Shown: in pieces, positions 34,025-41,774 of the stretch
Layout of the letters: every line of letters starts with the position of its first letter
Numbering within the stretch: the first letter of the stretch is position 1
Assembly: GCF_008386585.1 (NCBI RefSeq)
Contig: NZ_VUOB01000065.1
Span: 44,471-108,470 of the forward strand
Length of the DNA: 64,000 bases
Origin: Solihabitans fulvus
Lineage (GTDB): Bacteria > Actinomycetota > Actinomycetes > Mycobacteriales > Pseudonocardiaceae
Reading direction: 5' to 3'
Made by a program: the position numbers and the translations under genes
The notes under the pieces: model-generated
Database searches by the model: none
Told to the model about the DNA's origin: nothing
The model's input: the letters and a program-made list of their open reading frames with translations, nothing else

Positions 34025-34159
34025 CAGATATGTGCTGTGCAGATATGTGCTGTGCACATGTGTGTGACACAGAGGTGTGCTGCGCAGGTCTGTGTCGCAC
34101 AGATGTGTGCCACACAGACCTGCGTGGCACACATCTGTGCGACACAGACGTGAATGGAC
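34025..34159. repeat. Nine-copy 15-base tandem repeat encoding pentapeptide-like units
   Basis: The DNA reads in 15-base units from 34025: the first two are identical (CAGATATGTGCTGTG), and seven diverged copies follow, all starting with CA-G/C. Because 15 bases are five codons, the + strand reads ADMCC ADMCC AHVCD TEVCC AGLCR TDVCH TDLRG THLCD TDVNG, the A(D/N)Lxx rhythm of pentapeptide-repeat proteins. The opposite strand is also open across the repeats. The array lies between a terminator and the LLM oxidoreductase gene. No start codon with a clear ribosome binding site is seen, so it may be a gene remnant or a minisatellite. Confidence 0.75.
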
Positions 34160-34200
34160 CCCGTGGGACAGGAGGGGGGAGGCCTGTCCCACGGGGTCCA
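34155..34200 (-). terminator. Terminator of the MFS transporter gene
   Basis: A perfect 18-base stem (34155-34172 with 34183-34200) around a 10-base purine-rich loop lies 16 bases beyond the transporter stop codon. Confidence 0.85.
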
Positions 34201-34215
34201 TCGGGTCCCCGCGTG

Positions 34216-35427
34216 TCAGTTGCTCGCGGGGTTGGCGGCCGGCGCTGGGGCGTCGGCCGGGGTCGCGGCGGCCGCGGCGGCCTTGCGACGCTGGATGATG
34301 GAGTTGGCGATCTCGGCCGAGACGAGGCCGAGCAGGATCAGCACCGCGCTGATGAAGCCGAGGTTGTGCGCGCCGACCAGGTTGATGCCGGCCGCGCCGA
34401 GCAGGCCGGACGCGGACACCGCGATGTAGATGCCGGCCGCGTTCAGGGCGATCACGAGCGGCGCGCTGGCCGGCGAGATCGAGATGAGCCGGTGCTGCTG
34501 CGGCACCAGCACGCCCCAGCCGCAGAGGCCCCAGACGATCACCGCGAGGATCGCGGTCGGGAAGTACGCGCTGGTGATGGGCATCAGGGCGAAGTCGATC
34601 AGCGCGATGATCACGGCGACGTTGATGACGCGCCGCGCGCCGAGCTTGTCGACCAGGCTGCCGGCGCTGAGGTTGCCCGCCGTCGCCGCCACGCCGAACG
34701 CGAACAGCAGGACGGCGAGCTTCGTGCCGGCCCCGCCGGTCGCCCGGTCGTAGGACAGGCTGATGTAGGTGTAGACGGTGTAGAGGCCGCCGAGCACGAA
34801 CACGGTGGTGAGCAAGGTGAAGGCGACCCTGGCGTCACCGATGGGCGCGAGCCGCTTGCGCAGGCCGATCGGGGGAAGCGACGGCACGGCGGGCAGCAGG
34901 ATCGCGACGCCGATCAACGCGGCCAGGCCGAGCGCGGCGACGAACCACATGGTGCCCCGCCAGTCGGACAGGCTGCCGATCACGGTGCCGATGGGCGCGC
35001 CGAGCGCGGTCGCGCCGCTGAGCCCGGCCATCACGATGGCCAGCGCCTTGCCGCGCTTCTCCGGCGGGGCGAGCATCGCGGCGACGCCGGACGCGGTCGG
35101 CGTGTAGATGGCCGCGCCGAGGCCGGCGATCACGCGGCTGGCCAGGACGAGCCCGAAGACGGGCAGCAGCGCGGTCGCGACGTTGCCGACGACGAACACG
35201 GCGAGGCCGGTGAGCAGGAGTTGCTTGCGGGCCCAGTGCGCGGTGGCGGCGGCCATCACCGGCGAGAGCAGGGCGTAGGACAGCGCGTAGACCGTGACCA
35301 GCTGTCCAGCCGACTCGACGCTGACGCTCATGGAGCTGGAGACCTGGGGAAGGATACCCGCGACCACGAAGCTGTCAGTGCCGATCGCAAATGTGCCGAG
35401 TGCAAGTGCGAGCAAGCGGCGATACAT
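34216..35427 (-). CDS. MFS transporter (drug:H+ antiporter-1 type)
   Basis: A 403-residue integral membrane protein with about twelve hydrophobic segments. MYRRLLALALGTFAIGTDSFVVAGILP and ASRVIAGLGAAIYTPTASGVAA match the AraJ/CmlR-like efflux group, and DWRGTMWFVAALG is the family's motif between helices 5 and 6. The C-terminus is Ala/Pro-rich. It probably exports a small molecule by proton antiport. It is divergent from the ArsR-type gene at 35560, which probably regulates it, and ends in a strong terminator. Confidence 0.9.
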   Translation of the reverse strand: MYRRLLALALGTFAIGTDSFVVAGILPQVSSSMSVSVESAGQLVTVYALSYALLSPVMAAATAHWARKQLLLTGLAVFVVGNVATALLPVFGLVLASRVIAGLGAAIYTPTASGVAAMLAPPEKRGKALAIVMAGLSGATALGAPIGTVIGSLSDWRGTMWFVAALGLAALIGVAILLPAVPSLPPIGLRKRLAPIGDARVAFTLLTTVFVLGGLYTVYTYISLSYDRATGGAGTKLAVLLFAFGVAATAGNLSAGSLVDKLGARRVINVAVIIALIDFALMPITSAYFPTAILAVIVWGLCGWGVLVPQQHRLISISPASAPLVIALNAAGIYIAVSASGLLGAAGINLVGAHNLGFISAVLILLGLVSAEIANSIIQRRKAAAAAATPADAPAPAANPASN

Positions 35428-35447
35428 GCGTTTCCTCCCCAGCTGGG

Positions 35448-35470
35448 TTACGTAAGTTTGGCTGACGTCA
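35448..35470. promoter_or_regulatory. Two ACGT-core palindromes in the MFS/ArsR promoter region
   Basis: TTACGTAA (35448-35455) and TGACGTCA (35463-35470) are perfect 8-base palindromes in the 130-base gap between the divergent MFS and ArsR-type genes. They are candidate operators for the ArsR-type protein. Confidence 0.45.
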
Positions 35471-35559
35471 TACTATGGTCGTGTAGGAATTGGAGTCAAT
35501 ACAACAGGTTGGCGTTCATCGAACAGTTCACCTGACGGGACGCACGGGGAGAGGTGGGT

Positions 35560-35892
35560 ATGTCTCGATACCTGGTCCAGCCTCCGGTGGAGGACCTCGA
35601 GCTGAGCGAGGTGCTGCGGGCCCTCGCGGATCCGGTGCGGCTGCGGCTGGTCGCCGTGCTCTCCGACGGCGAGTACCACCCGTGCCGGCCGGAGGCGTTC
35701 GACGTCGGCGTGCGCAGATCCACGCTGTCCCACCACTTCCGCGTGCTGCGCGAGGCCGGCGTCACCGTGACCCAGCTGGACGGCCGCAACCACCACGTCC
35801 GGCTCCGTCGCGACGACCTCGCCGACCGGTTCCCCGGCCTGCTCGACACCGTGCTCACCAACCTGCCGGTCGCCGCCGCCGCGGCGCGCTGA
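35560..35892 (+). CDS. ArsR-type winged-helix regulator
   Basis: A 110-residue regulator with one winged helix: LSEVLRALADPVRLRLVAVLSDGEYHPCRPEAF, then RRSTLSHHFRVLREAGVTVTQLDGRNHHVRL, the ArsR recognition helix and wing. Only one cysteine is near the DNA helix and no metal site is evident, so it may sense another signal such as a drug. ATG 35560 with GAGAGG is preferred over GTG 35554. It is divergent from the MFS transporter gene, its likely target, and has its own hairpin terminator. Confidence 0.9.
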   Translation: MSRYLVQPPVEDLELSEVLRALADPVRLRLVAVLSDGEYHPCRPEAFDVGVRRSTLSHHFRVLREAGVTVTQLDGRNHHVRLRRDDLADRFPGLLDTVLTNLPVAAAAAR

Positions 35893-35900
35893 CCGAACGC

Positions 35901-35943
35901 CGAGAACCCCCGCCCGCGAGTCACGCGCGGGCGGGGGTTCTCG
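35901..35943. terminator. Bidirectional terminator between ArsR-type and ALDH genes
   Basis: A perfect 18-base stem (35901-35918 with 35926-35943) with a 7-base loop lies between the convergent genes; its end is eight bases from the ALDH stop codon. Confidence 0.88.
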
Positions 35944-35950
35944 CGTCGCG

Positions 35951-37456
35951 TCAGGAGAGTTCGGCGATCACCGTCTTGGTCTCCAGGTAGTTCTCCAACA
36001 CCTCGCGCCCCATCTCCCTGCCCCACCCGGACTGCTTGTAGCCGCCGAAGGGCAGCGCCGCGTCGATGACGTTCCAGGTGTTGATCCACACCGTGCCGGC
36101 GCGGATCGCCGACGCGGTGGTGAACGCCTTGGCGACGTCCTTGGTGAACACGCCGGCGGCCAGCCCGTACGGGGTGTCGTTGGCGGCCACCGCGATGTCG
36201 TCGAGGTCGTCGAACGGGCTCGCCACGAGCACCGGGCCGAAGATCTCCTCGGCCACCACCCGCATCTGCGGCTCGGTGTCGGTGAGGATGGTCGGCTCCA
36301 TGAAGAAGCCCTGGTCGCCGATCCGGCTGCCACCCGAGTACACCGTGGCGCCCTCCTCGCGGCCGGTCCCGACGTAGCCGAGCACGCGGTCCAGTTGCTC
36401 CGCCGACACCAGCGGACCCATCTGGGTGCCCTCGTCGATGCCCCGGCCGACGCGGATCTTCTTGGCCTCCTCCCGAATTCCCTCCAGAACCTGATCGAAC
36501 ACGCTGCGCTGCACGTAGAGCCGGGAGCCGGCGATGCAGGACTCGCCCTGGTTGAAGAAGATCGCGTTCGCCGAGGTGGCGATGGCCTTGTCGAGGTCGG
36601 CGTCCGCGTAGACGATGTTCGGCGACTTGCCGCCCAGCTCCAGCGTCACCTTCTTCATGTTCCCCGCCGCGGCCTGCACGATGAGCCGGCCGACCTCCGT
36701 GGACCCGGTGAAGGCGATCTTGTCGACGTCGGGGTGCGCGGCCAGCGCCGCCCCGGCCTCACCGTCGCCGGTCACGATGTTCACCACGCCGTCGGGGACC
36801 CCGGCCTCCTGGATCAGCTCGGCGAGGCGCAGCACCGACAGCGGGGTCTGCTCGGCCGGCTTGAGCACCACCGTGCAGCCGGCGGCCAGCACCGGCGCGA
36901 GCTTCCAGGACGCCATCATCACCGGGTAGTTCCACGGGATGATCTGGCCGACAACGCCGACCGGCTCCTTGGTCGTGAAGGACAGGAACTGGCCGGGCGC
37001 GGCCGAGGAGAACGGGATCGTGTTGCCCTCGATCTTGGTCGCCCATCCCGACATGTAGTGGAACAGGTCGGCGGTCAGCGGCAGGTCCGCGTGCCGCGCG
37101 TAGAACATCGGCTTGCCGTTGTCCAGCGACTCGATCAGGGCTAGCTCGTCGGCGTGCTCCAGGATCAGGTCGCCGATGCGGTGGATGATCCGGCCGCGCT
37201 CGGCCGGTGACATCCGGCGCCACGGCGAGTCCGGCGCGAACGCCGCGCGCGCGGCCCGCACCGCCCGGTCCACGTCGGCCGCCCGGCCGCGCGGCACTGT
37301 GGTCAGCACCCGCTCGGTGGCCGGGTCGACGGTGTCGAACGAGTCACCGTCCACCGCGTCGACCCACTCGCCGCCGATCAGCATCTTTCTCGGCGCGGGG
37401 TCGAACCCCGGGGTCGCCGTCGTTTCCAGGGTCCTCGATTCGTCAACCGCGGTCAT
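35951..37456 (-). CDS. Aldehyde dehydrogenase family protein
   Basis: A 501-residue NAD(P)-dependent aldehyde dehydrogenase that oxidises an aldehyde to the acid. Catalytic residues are complete: Asn176 in PWNYP, Glu273 in LELGGKSPN, and Cys307 in NQGESCIAGSRL. The sequence is of the class 1/2 (retinal- or betaine-aldehyde-like) type, with GEEIFGPV and SGWGREMG near the end. It is divergent from the SDR gene at 37618 in the carotenoid oxygenase neighbourhood, so an apocarotenoid aldehyde is a reasonable guess for the substrate; this is inference. Confidence 0.92.
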   Translation of the reverse strand: MTAVDESRTLETTATPGFDPAPRKMLIGGEWVDAVDGDSFDTVDPATERVLTTVPRGRAADVDRAVRAARAAFAPDSPWRRMSPAERGRIIHRIGDLILEHADELALIESLDNGKPMFYARHADLPLTADLFHYMSGWATKIEGNTIPFSSAAPGQFLSFTTKEPVGVVGQIIPWNYPVMMASWKLAPVLAAGCTVVLKPAEQTPLSVLRLAELIQEAGVPDGVVNIVTGDGEAGAALAAHPDVDKIAFTGSTEVGRLIVQAAAGNMKKVTLELGGKSPNIVYADADLDKAIATSANAIFFNQGESCIAGSRLYVQRSVFDQVLEGIREEAKKIRVGRGIDEGTQMGPLVSAEQLDRVLGYVGTGREEGATVYSGGSRIGDQGFFMEPTILTDTEPQMRVVAEEIFGPVLVASPFDDLDDIAVAANDTPYGLAAGVFTKDVAKAFTTASAIRAGTVWINTWNVIDAALPFGGYKQSGWGREMGREVLENYLETKTVIAELS

Positions 37457-37617
37457 GATTGCGCACCCTTCGATTGATCTGTCGGTTGCTTCTGGTTAAC
37501 AGTGGGTCGCTGAGTGGGATTTTGGAATAGGTACTTCCGCGACCGTCATCACTTCATCTAGTGTCGTCGACATCATGCGGCCGGCAGTGTCGCAGAAACT
37601 CTGGGGAAGGTAGACGA

Positions 37618-38379
37618 ATGGATTCGAAGCGCGTTGCGGTGATCACCGGAGCGGCCAGTGGTCTCGGTCGGGCGGCGGCCGTTCGGCTGACCAAGGACGG
37701 TTATTCCGTGGTCATCGCGGACATCGACGATGAGGCAGGGCGGGTCGCCGACGAGATCGGTGGACGGGCGGTGAAGTGCGACGTCAGCGACGTGGAGTCG
37801 GTCAGGGCGCTGGCCGGGCAGCTCGATCGGGTGGACGTGCTGGTGAACAACGCCGGCGTCTGGCACTTCGCCGCGCTCGACGACACGACGCCGGCGGACT
37901 TTCACCGGGTGATGAATGTCAACGTGTTGGGAAACCTGTTGTGCACCCAGGCGTTGGTGCCTCTGATCGCTGAGTCCGGCGGCGGCTCCGTCGTTAATAT
38001 CTCCTCCATTCTGGCAAAGGTCCCCAGGGTCCGGTCCGGCATCTATCCGGCGGCCAAGGCCGCGATCGTGGCACTGACCAGGCAGGCTGCGCTGGAATAT
38101 GCGCCGCTGGGTATTCGGGTGAATGCGGTCGGGCCCGGCATGATTCACACCGAAGGCGCGGACAGTCTGTACGGGCCCAGCGCCGAGGAACGGGAGCGTC
38201 GCGGCAGCTACCTCCCGCTCGGCCGGCTGGGCGTGCCGGACGACATCACCGGCGCGATCTCCTTCCTGGTCTCTCCCGATGCCCGGTACATGACCGGGCA
38301 GATCCTGTACGTGGACGGCGGCCTCGGCGACGGCACGATCCGCTACCTGCACCAGGCCCAGGGCATCTGGGCCGGCTAG
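37618..38379 (+). CDS. SDR-family oxidoreductase
   Basis: A 253-residue classical SDR with TGAASGLGRAAA (cofactor motif), NNAGVWHF, VNISSILAKV (catalytic Ser) and YPAAKAAIV (Tyr-x-x-x-Lys), plus GRLGVPDDITGAISFLVS and the C-terminal YVDGGLGDG of the classical family. It probably oxidises an alcohol or reduces a ketone; substrate unknown. ATG 37618 has GGGGAAGG upstream. It faces the ALDH gene and converges on the carotenoid oxygenase gene, so an alcohol-to-aldehyde-to-acid series is plausible. Confidence 0.9.
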   Translation: MDSKRVAVITGAASGLGRAAAVRLTKDGYSVVIADIDDEAGRVADEIGGRAVKCDVSDVESVRALAGQLDRVDVLVNNAGVWHFAALDDTTPADFHRVMNVNVLGNLLCTQALVPLIAESGGGSVVNISSILAKVPRVRSGIYPAAKAAIVALTRQAALEYAPLGIRVNAVGPGMIHTEGADSLYGPSAEERERRGSYLPLGRLGVPDDITGAISFLVSPDARYMTGQILYVDGGLGDGTIRYLHQAQGIWAG

Positions 38380-38397
38380 GCGTGGTTGGCCGATTGC

Positions 38398-38440
38398 GGT
38401 CGGGACGGATTCTGTCCACATGACGGAATCCGTCCCGACC
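38398..38440. terminator. Terminator between the SDR and carotenoid oxygenase genes
   Basis: A perfect 15-base stem (38398-38412 with 38426-38440) and 13-base loop between convergent genes can terminate both. Confidence 0.8.
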
Positions 38441-38452
38441 GGATGCGCCGGT

Positions 38453-39931
38453 TCAGCGGTGCAGGTCGTGGAAGAACTGGCCGTGGAAGTCGTTGGGGAT
38501 GTGGTGTGGCACTTCGGCCCTGCCCAACTCGCCGAAGGACTCCCCGTCCAGCACGAGCATGAACGAGCGCCCGGTCCTGGTGTTCAGCACACCGGACAGC
38601 ACCACGCCCTGGTCCTCGCGGGTTGCTCCCGGCGCCGGCACGAACACCGGCTCGCCGGGGAACGATCCCTTCTCGTACCAGGCCTTGTGGGTGCCGGACT
38701 TGATGTCGACCTTGGCGAGCTGGTTCATCGCGCGCATGCCGGTCGGCGAGTGGCCGAGTCCGTAGGCGTAGCGGTAGTCCCTCGTGCTGTAGCCCCGGTA
38801 GTTGATCCTGGGCATCTCGATGCCGGTGTCCGCGAGGGACTCGAAGCCAACCGTGTCCGAGCCGCCCGAGATCGGCAGCCGGTAGCGGCGCAGTGCGTAG
38901 CCGTACCGTTCCAGGTCGAACTGGTCCTCGGTCGGCGGCAGGCCGAGCACGCTTTCGTAGGGGGTGTGCGTCGCCGCGATATCGACCAGGATGTCGTTGC
39001 CGATCTCCGCCGCGTTGATGTGGTGGAACGCGAAGAACGCCTCGCTCTCGAAGGTGCGCACCAGACGGCCCGCACGCTTGTCGACCACGCGGAACCGCGC
39101 ACCCCGCTCCGGTGCCCACCTGGCGCAGTCCAGGAACGAGTTCTCCTTGTCCGCGAACAGTTCCGTGTCGAACACCACCGGGAACTCGACCAGCACCACG
39201 TAGTTCTCGGTGTTGGCGAAGCTGTGGATGTAGGAGGGTTCGTCGGTCGGCACGGTGGCCAGCAGCCGCTGGTCCCTGGTGCCGTCGGGAACGTGGAAGA
39301 CCTGGTACGCGTTCTGCTCGCCCATGGTGGTCACGTAGCTGATCAGCGACCGGCTGCCGAAGTCGAAGTGCGGGTGCGGGGAGGACGCCTCGCCAGGGAT
39401 TGCGGTGTCCCAGGCGAATGTGCCCTTCGCGGCCAGCGTGTGCGGGTCGAACTCCACCTGCACCGTCTGCTCGGCGAGCGCCAGGTACTGGCCGGCGACG
39501 CGGGCGATGTTGACGTTGACGTTGTCGGTGTCGTTCGGCGAGAACTCCGAGAAGTGCCGGCCGAACAGTGCTCGGCACGGGTCCATGCCGAACTGCTTGC
39601 CGTACAGCTGCCCCTTGTTGACGGCCAGGTCGTAGGCCGTCGACCCAAGGTACTTGTTCGCGTACGCCACCTGACCGTTGTTGAACGAGAACGCATGCAG
39701 CATCGCGAGACCGTTGAACCAGTGGGTCAGCCGGTAGTCGCCGACCTCGAACTTCGCCGGGCCGTTGCGGATCAGCGTCCCGGACAGCCACTCGGGGAGC
39801 TGGCCGGTGACCGGGAGCCGGTCGACGGTGACCTCGCTGTCCAGCGTGGTGAAGCCGGGGAAGTCGGGCAGCGGCTCGGGGCGGGGGACCTGCCCGGAGC
39901 CGGCGTCCGCGTGCGACTCGACGGTGCTCAT
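38453..39931 (-). CDS. Carotenoid oxygenase (RPE65/lignostilbene dioxygenase family)
   Basis: A 492-residue non-heme iron dioxygenase that cleaves a C=C bond of a carotenoid, apocarotenoid or stilbene to give two carbonyls. The seven-bladed propeller features are present: the entry segment LSGTLIRNGPAKFEVGDY, and the four His ligands, inferred as His186 or His188 (SPHPHFD), His236 (SYIHSFAN), His303 or His304 (FHHINAAEI) and His483 (NDFHGQFF). It is a complete enzyme in the bacterial group without a signal peptide. Upstream on the same strand is a P450, 75 bases away, so the two are probably an operon. Confidence 0.9.
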   Translation of the reverse strand: MSTVESHADAGSGQVPRPEPLPDFPGFTTLDSEVTVDRLPVTGQLPEWLSGTLIRNGPAKFEVGDYRLTHWFNGLAMLHAFSFNNGQVAYANKYLGSTAYDLAVNKGQLYGKQFGMDPCRALFGRHFSEFSPNDTDNVNVNIARVAGQYLALAEQTVQVEFDPHTLAAKGTFAWDTAIPGEASSPHPHFDFGSRSLISYVTTMGEQNAYQVFHVPDGTRDQRLLATVPTDEPSYIHSFANTENYVVLVEFPVVFDTELFADKENSFLDCARWAPERGARFRVVDKRAGRLVRTFESEAFFAFHHINAAEIGNDILVDIAATHTPYESVLGLPPTEDQFDLERYGYALRRYRLPISGGSDTVGFESLADTGIEMPRINYRGYSTRDYRYAYGLGHSPTGMRAMNQLAKVDIKSGTHKAWYEKGSFPGEPVFVPAPGATREDQGVVLSGVLNTRTGRSFMLVLDGESFGELGRAEVPHHIPNDFHGQFFHDLHR

Positions 39932-40006
39932 CGGGACTCCTGTTCTTTGCGGGTCTGGTTGGGCTGCGCCGGAAAGCTGCGCCGGAAAGCGGTGCCGGCG
40001 CGCGGC

Positions 40007-41248
40007 TCAGCCGAAGGTCAGGGGGAGGACGTGCGGGCCGCGGAACGTCGGCGTGGCCGTGCGGTGCACGCCGGCGAGGTCGGCGCGCGGGTTCGGCACG
40101 CGTTGCGCGAACAGGGTTATCGCGACCTCGTTGACCAGCTGGCCGAGCTGGCCGCCGAGGCAGTAGTGGATGCCGTGGCCGAGCGAGAGGTTCTGGATCC
40201 GCTCGCGGTCGGGGTCGAGCCGGTCGGGGTCGGGGAAGCGGTCCGGGTCGCGGTGGGCCGCGCCCATCCACACGAAGATCTCCTGTCCCGTCTCGATCTG
40301 CTGGCCGGCCAGCGCGACCGGCTCGGACGCGCGGCGCTTGGTCAGCTGCACCGAGCTGTCGTAGCGCATGAACTCCGGGGTGGCGTACGGCACCAGGGAC
40401 GGCTCGGCGGCGATCCGCTCGAACACCTCGGGGTTGGCCAGCAGCGACAGGGCGGTGTTGCCGATCTGGTGCGCCGTGGTGGTCTGGCCCGCGGTGAGCA
40501 GGAAGATCAGGTTGCCGAGCAGCTCCTCCTCGCTGTCGAACCCGCCCTCGTCGAAGCTGACCGTGAGCTGGCCGAGCAGGTCGTCGCTCGGGTTGTCCCT
40601 GCGCGCCTGGATCTGCTCGCGGAAGTAGTCCATGTACTTCGCGAGGCTGGCCAGGTGGAACTGGGGGTTGTCGTGCGCGAGCGGGCCGCCGTCGACCAGC
40701 ACTCCCCAGCTCAGGATCCGCTTCCACACCTTGGGCCTGTCCTCCGGCGGGATGCCGATGACCTGGCAGACCATCGCGGACGGCAGGGCCATGGCGAACT
40801 CGCCCATGAAGTCCATCTCGCCCCGGTCGAGCACCCGGTCCAGCAGCTCGTTGCCGACCTGGACGATCTGCTCCCGCATCGCCTCGACCGCGCGCGGCAG
40901 GAACGGCTTGGCCATCAGCTTGCGCAGCCGCGAGTGCTCCGGCGGATCGCTGACGAACACCTGGGTCGCCAGGGCGTTCAGCGGCGCGTCCGCGGCGGGC
41001 CGCTGGTCCTCTGGCGCGTTGGCGGCGTCCCACTGCGGTCGCTTCGCGGACAGCCTCGGGTCGCGCAGCGCGACCAGCGCGGCGTCGTACCCGGTCACCA
41101 TCCACGCGCCGTCCTCGCCCATGTGCTGGTCCCAGTACACGGGGGAGATCTCGCGGATCTGGCGGTAGAGCGGATACGGGTCTGCCACATACTCGTCGTC
41201 GTAGATCCTGGCCATCGTCAACTCGCGGGACGCGACCTGCAACGTCAT
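40007..41248 (-). CDS. Cytochrome P450 with altered I-helix motif
   Basis: A bacterial class I P450 of about 413 residues. The K-helix ExxR is Glu292-Arg295 (EFMR), and the heme loop LGHGIHYCLGG has ligand Cys363, with Leu356 where Phe is usual. The I-helix reads AGQTTT (253-258): the acid of the usual AGx(D/E)T pair is replaced by Thr256, so proton delivery may differ. Partner ferredoxin is not nearby. It starts at ATG 41248 behind a GGAG; 41215 and 41260 are alternatives. It precedes the carotenoid oxygenase gene, so it may act on the same terpenoid or aromatic. Confidence 0.88.
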   Translation of the reverse strand: MTLQVASRELTMARIYDDEYVADPYPLYRQIREISPVYWDQHMGEDGAWMVTGYDAALVALRDPRLSAKRPQWDAANAPEDQRPAADAPLNALATQVFVSDPPEHSRLRKLMAKPFLPRAVEAMREQIVQVGNELLDRVLDRGEMDFMGEFAMALPSAMVCQVIGIPPEDRPKVWKRILSWGVLVDGGPLAHDNPQFHLASLAKYMDYFREQIQARRDNPSDDLLGQLTVSFDEGGFDSEEELLGNLIFLLTAGQTTTAHQIGNTALSLLANPEVFERIAAEPSLVPYATPEFMRYDSSVQLTKRRASEPVALAGQQIETGQEIFVWMGAAHRDPDRFPDPDRLDPDRERIQNLSLGHGIHYCLGGQLGQLVNEVAITLFAQRVPNPRADLAGVHRTATPTFRGPHVLPLTFG

Positions 41249-41704
41249 CCTGTGCTCCATATAATGGGTTGACGGGAATGGCGACCGGACGGCCACGTTG
41301 CCGCGGTGTTACGGTTGGCGTAAATCCGTTCAAGCACGGAAGAACGCCGGGGAATCGGCGATGATGACCCGGTTTATGGTGGGAAAATAGACAAAAGCGT
41401 GGTCAGCGCGACCGTCGCGGCCGCGTTGCCTCGCTGGTCATTGGCGCACCATCTCGGCACATCACCCCAGTTGGTCCCCCAGCCCAGTACGGATCCCGAG
41501 GCTAGCAATGACCCTGTGCGCCGTCAACGTGTCATTAGGTGACGCGATGTTGTCGGCCGTTCGGTGGTACGCGGTGATCATTCTTCGGGCGACGTCAGTT
41601 GGATGATCGTGCACCTGAATGATTGGTTGGCACGACCGGGCAACTCCGCCGAAACGCGCCGCCGAACAACCAATCAATATCGGACGAACGATGGGCGCAA
41701 CGCA
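41249..41704. other. Gap of about 450 bases with no supported gene
   Basis: The region between the P450 start and the terminator of the coiled-coil gene is less GC-rich than its surroundings. A 71-codon open frame on the minus strand (41462-41677) lacks a ribosome binding site and recognisable features. The P450 promoter must lie here; no clear operator was seen. Confidence 0.6.
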
Positions 41705-41744
41705 GCCGGCCGGCCCGCGACACGGTGGTCACGGGCCGGCCGGC
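41705..41744 (-). terminator. Terminator of the coiled-coil gene
   Basis: A 13-base perfect stem (41705-41717 with 41732-41744) with a 14-base loop lies 30 bases beyond the gene's stop codon. Confidence 0.75.
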
Positions 41745-41774
41745 GTGGGTGTCGGTCCGGGTGTCGGCGGTCGG

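Noticed and set aside
34025..34159. CRISPR array
   Set aside because: Repeats are 15 bases, contiguous without spacers, and no cas genes are present.
38420..41272. Plus-strand open frame of about 950 codons
   Set aside because: It is antisense to the carotenoid oxygenase and P450 genes and resembles no protein.
41462..41677. 71-codon minus-strand frame in the gap after the P450 gene
   Set aside because: No ribosome binding site, no domain, and it lies in low-GC intergenic DNA.
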